64,000 nucleotides of DNA from Aliihoeflea sp052435735 (GTDB taxonomy: Bacteria > Pseudomonadota > Alphaproteobacteria > Rhizobiales > Rhizobiaceae): assembly GCA_052435735.1 (NCBI GenBank), contig JBQVNB010000018.1, forward strand, positions 36,910 through 100,909, read 5' to 3'. The notes beneath the pieces are model-generated. The model was not told the origin of the DNA. It searched no databases and worked only from the letters and a program-made list of their open reading frames with translations. Shown here in pieces: positions 63,890-64,000 of the stretch. Position numbers and translations under genes: made by a program. Numbering within the stretch: the stretch's first letter is position 1; every line of letters starts with the position of its first letter.

Positions 63890-64000
63890 TCATGCCGCGT
63901 ATGGTGTTTTCGACCGCAGCATTGCATTGAGCGTGACGAGGATTTTGCGGGCGAGCGCGATGAGGGCGACCTTGGCGGGTTTGCCGGCATTGCGCAGCCT
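63890..64000 (-). mobile_element. IS110-family transposase, C-terminal end (partial)
   Basis: On the minus strand a frame enters from the right edge and stops at TGA 63892-63890. Its 36 residues, RLRNAGKPAKVALIALARKI then LVTLNAMLRS and KTPYAA, match the C-terminal end of IS110/IS116/IS902 transposases. The element continues outside the window; whether it is intact is unknown. No terminal repeat can be seen on this side. The stretch 63809-63889 holds a short rhizobial-type repeat (GTCATCCCGGCC...GAGCCGGC). Confidence 0.8.

Overview
The window is a high-GC chromosomal segment of an alphaproteobacterium of the order Hyphomicrobiales (Rhizobiales). The evidence is gcrA with clustered GANTC sites, a PodJ-type polarity protein, a class I lysyl-tRNA synthetase, a BA14K-family secreted protein, and a phoU-gcrA-argD-argF-hslO-apaG order like that of rhizobia. 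The genus cannot be fixed from the sequence; a Phyllobacteriaceae-like genome is my inference. Nearly all of the window is dense protein-coding sequence, with one tRNA. No rRNA, CRISPR array or prophage is visible. The only mobile DNA is the last 37 codons of an IS110-family transposase at the right edge.

Layout. 1-6.4 kb: the phoU end, gcrA, arginine synthesis (argD, argF), Hsp33, an MliC-like lysozyme inhibitor, ApaG and a CDP-alcohol phosphatidyltransferase. 6.5-16.9 kb: a GT2 glycosyltransferase with an N-terminal MshEN-like domain; PPK2 divergent from a PhoR-like histidine kinase that overlaps a solute-binding protein; a TerB-like protein; LysK; an S24/HTH repressor followed directly by a degenerate SNase-like protein; a toxin-antitoxin pair joined to a DsbA-like isomerase; and a thioesterase. 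17-24.7 kb: a complete beta-oxidation operon behind a MerR regulator and a near-perfect palindromic operator. 25-30.4 kb: PodJ, a TauE/SafE exporter and its TIGR02186 partner. 30.4-38.4 kb: the ligase-associated DNA repair set (PdeM, Lhr-type helicase, MBL-fold exonuclease, ATP-dependent ligase) arranged divergently around a TPR-methyltransferase. 38.6-44.6 kb: a nitronate monooxygenase and EamA transporter behind a second copy of the beta-oxidation operator, a form II (CoxS-L-M) molybdenum hydroxylase operon, and tRNA-Thr(CGU). 44.7-57.5 kb: a PQQ alcohol dehydrogenase divergent from an AraC regulator, a BA14K protein, a five-gene oligopeptide-type ABC importer, a DUF924 protein, and an acyl-CoA ligase carrying a histone H1-like tail. 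57.6-64 kb: a HAD phosphatase, Pgi, a MocR regulator with repeated TTGGACCA boxes, an MttB-family methyltransferase, CoxG, and the IS110 remnant.

How the parts connect. The MerR regulator probably controls the fad operon and, through a matching operator 14.5 kb away, the nitronate monooxygenase/exporter pair. GcrA/GANTC and CtrA-like signals lie before gcrA and podJ, as expected for cell-cycle control. The least described points are the Lys/Ala/Pro-tailed acyl-CoA ligase, the methyltransferase inside the DNA repair cluster, the MocR-MttB-CoxG unit, the kinase-solute-binding protein operon, and the apparently inactive SNase paired with a LexA-like repressor.
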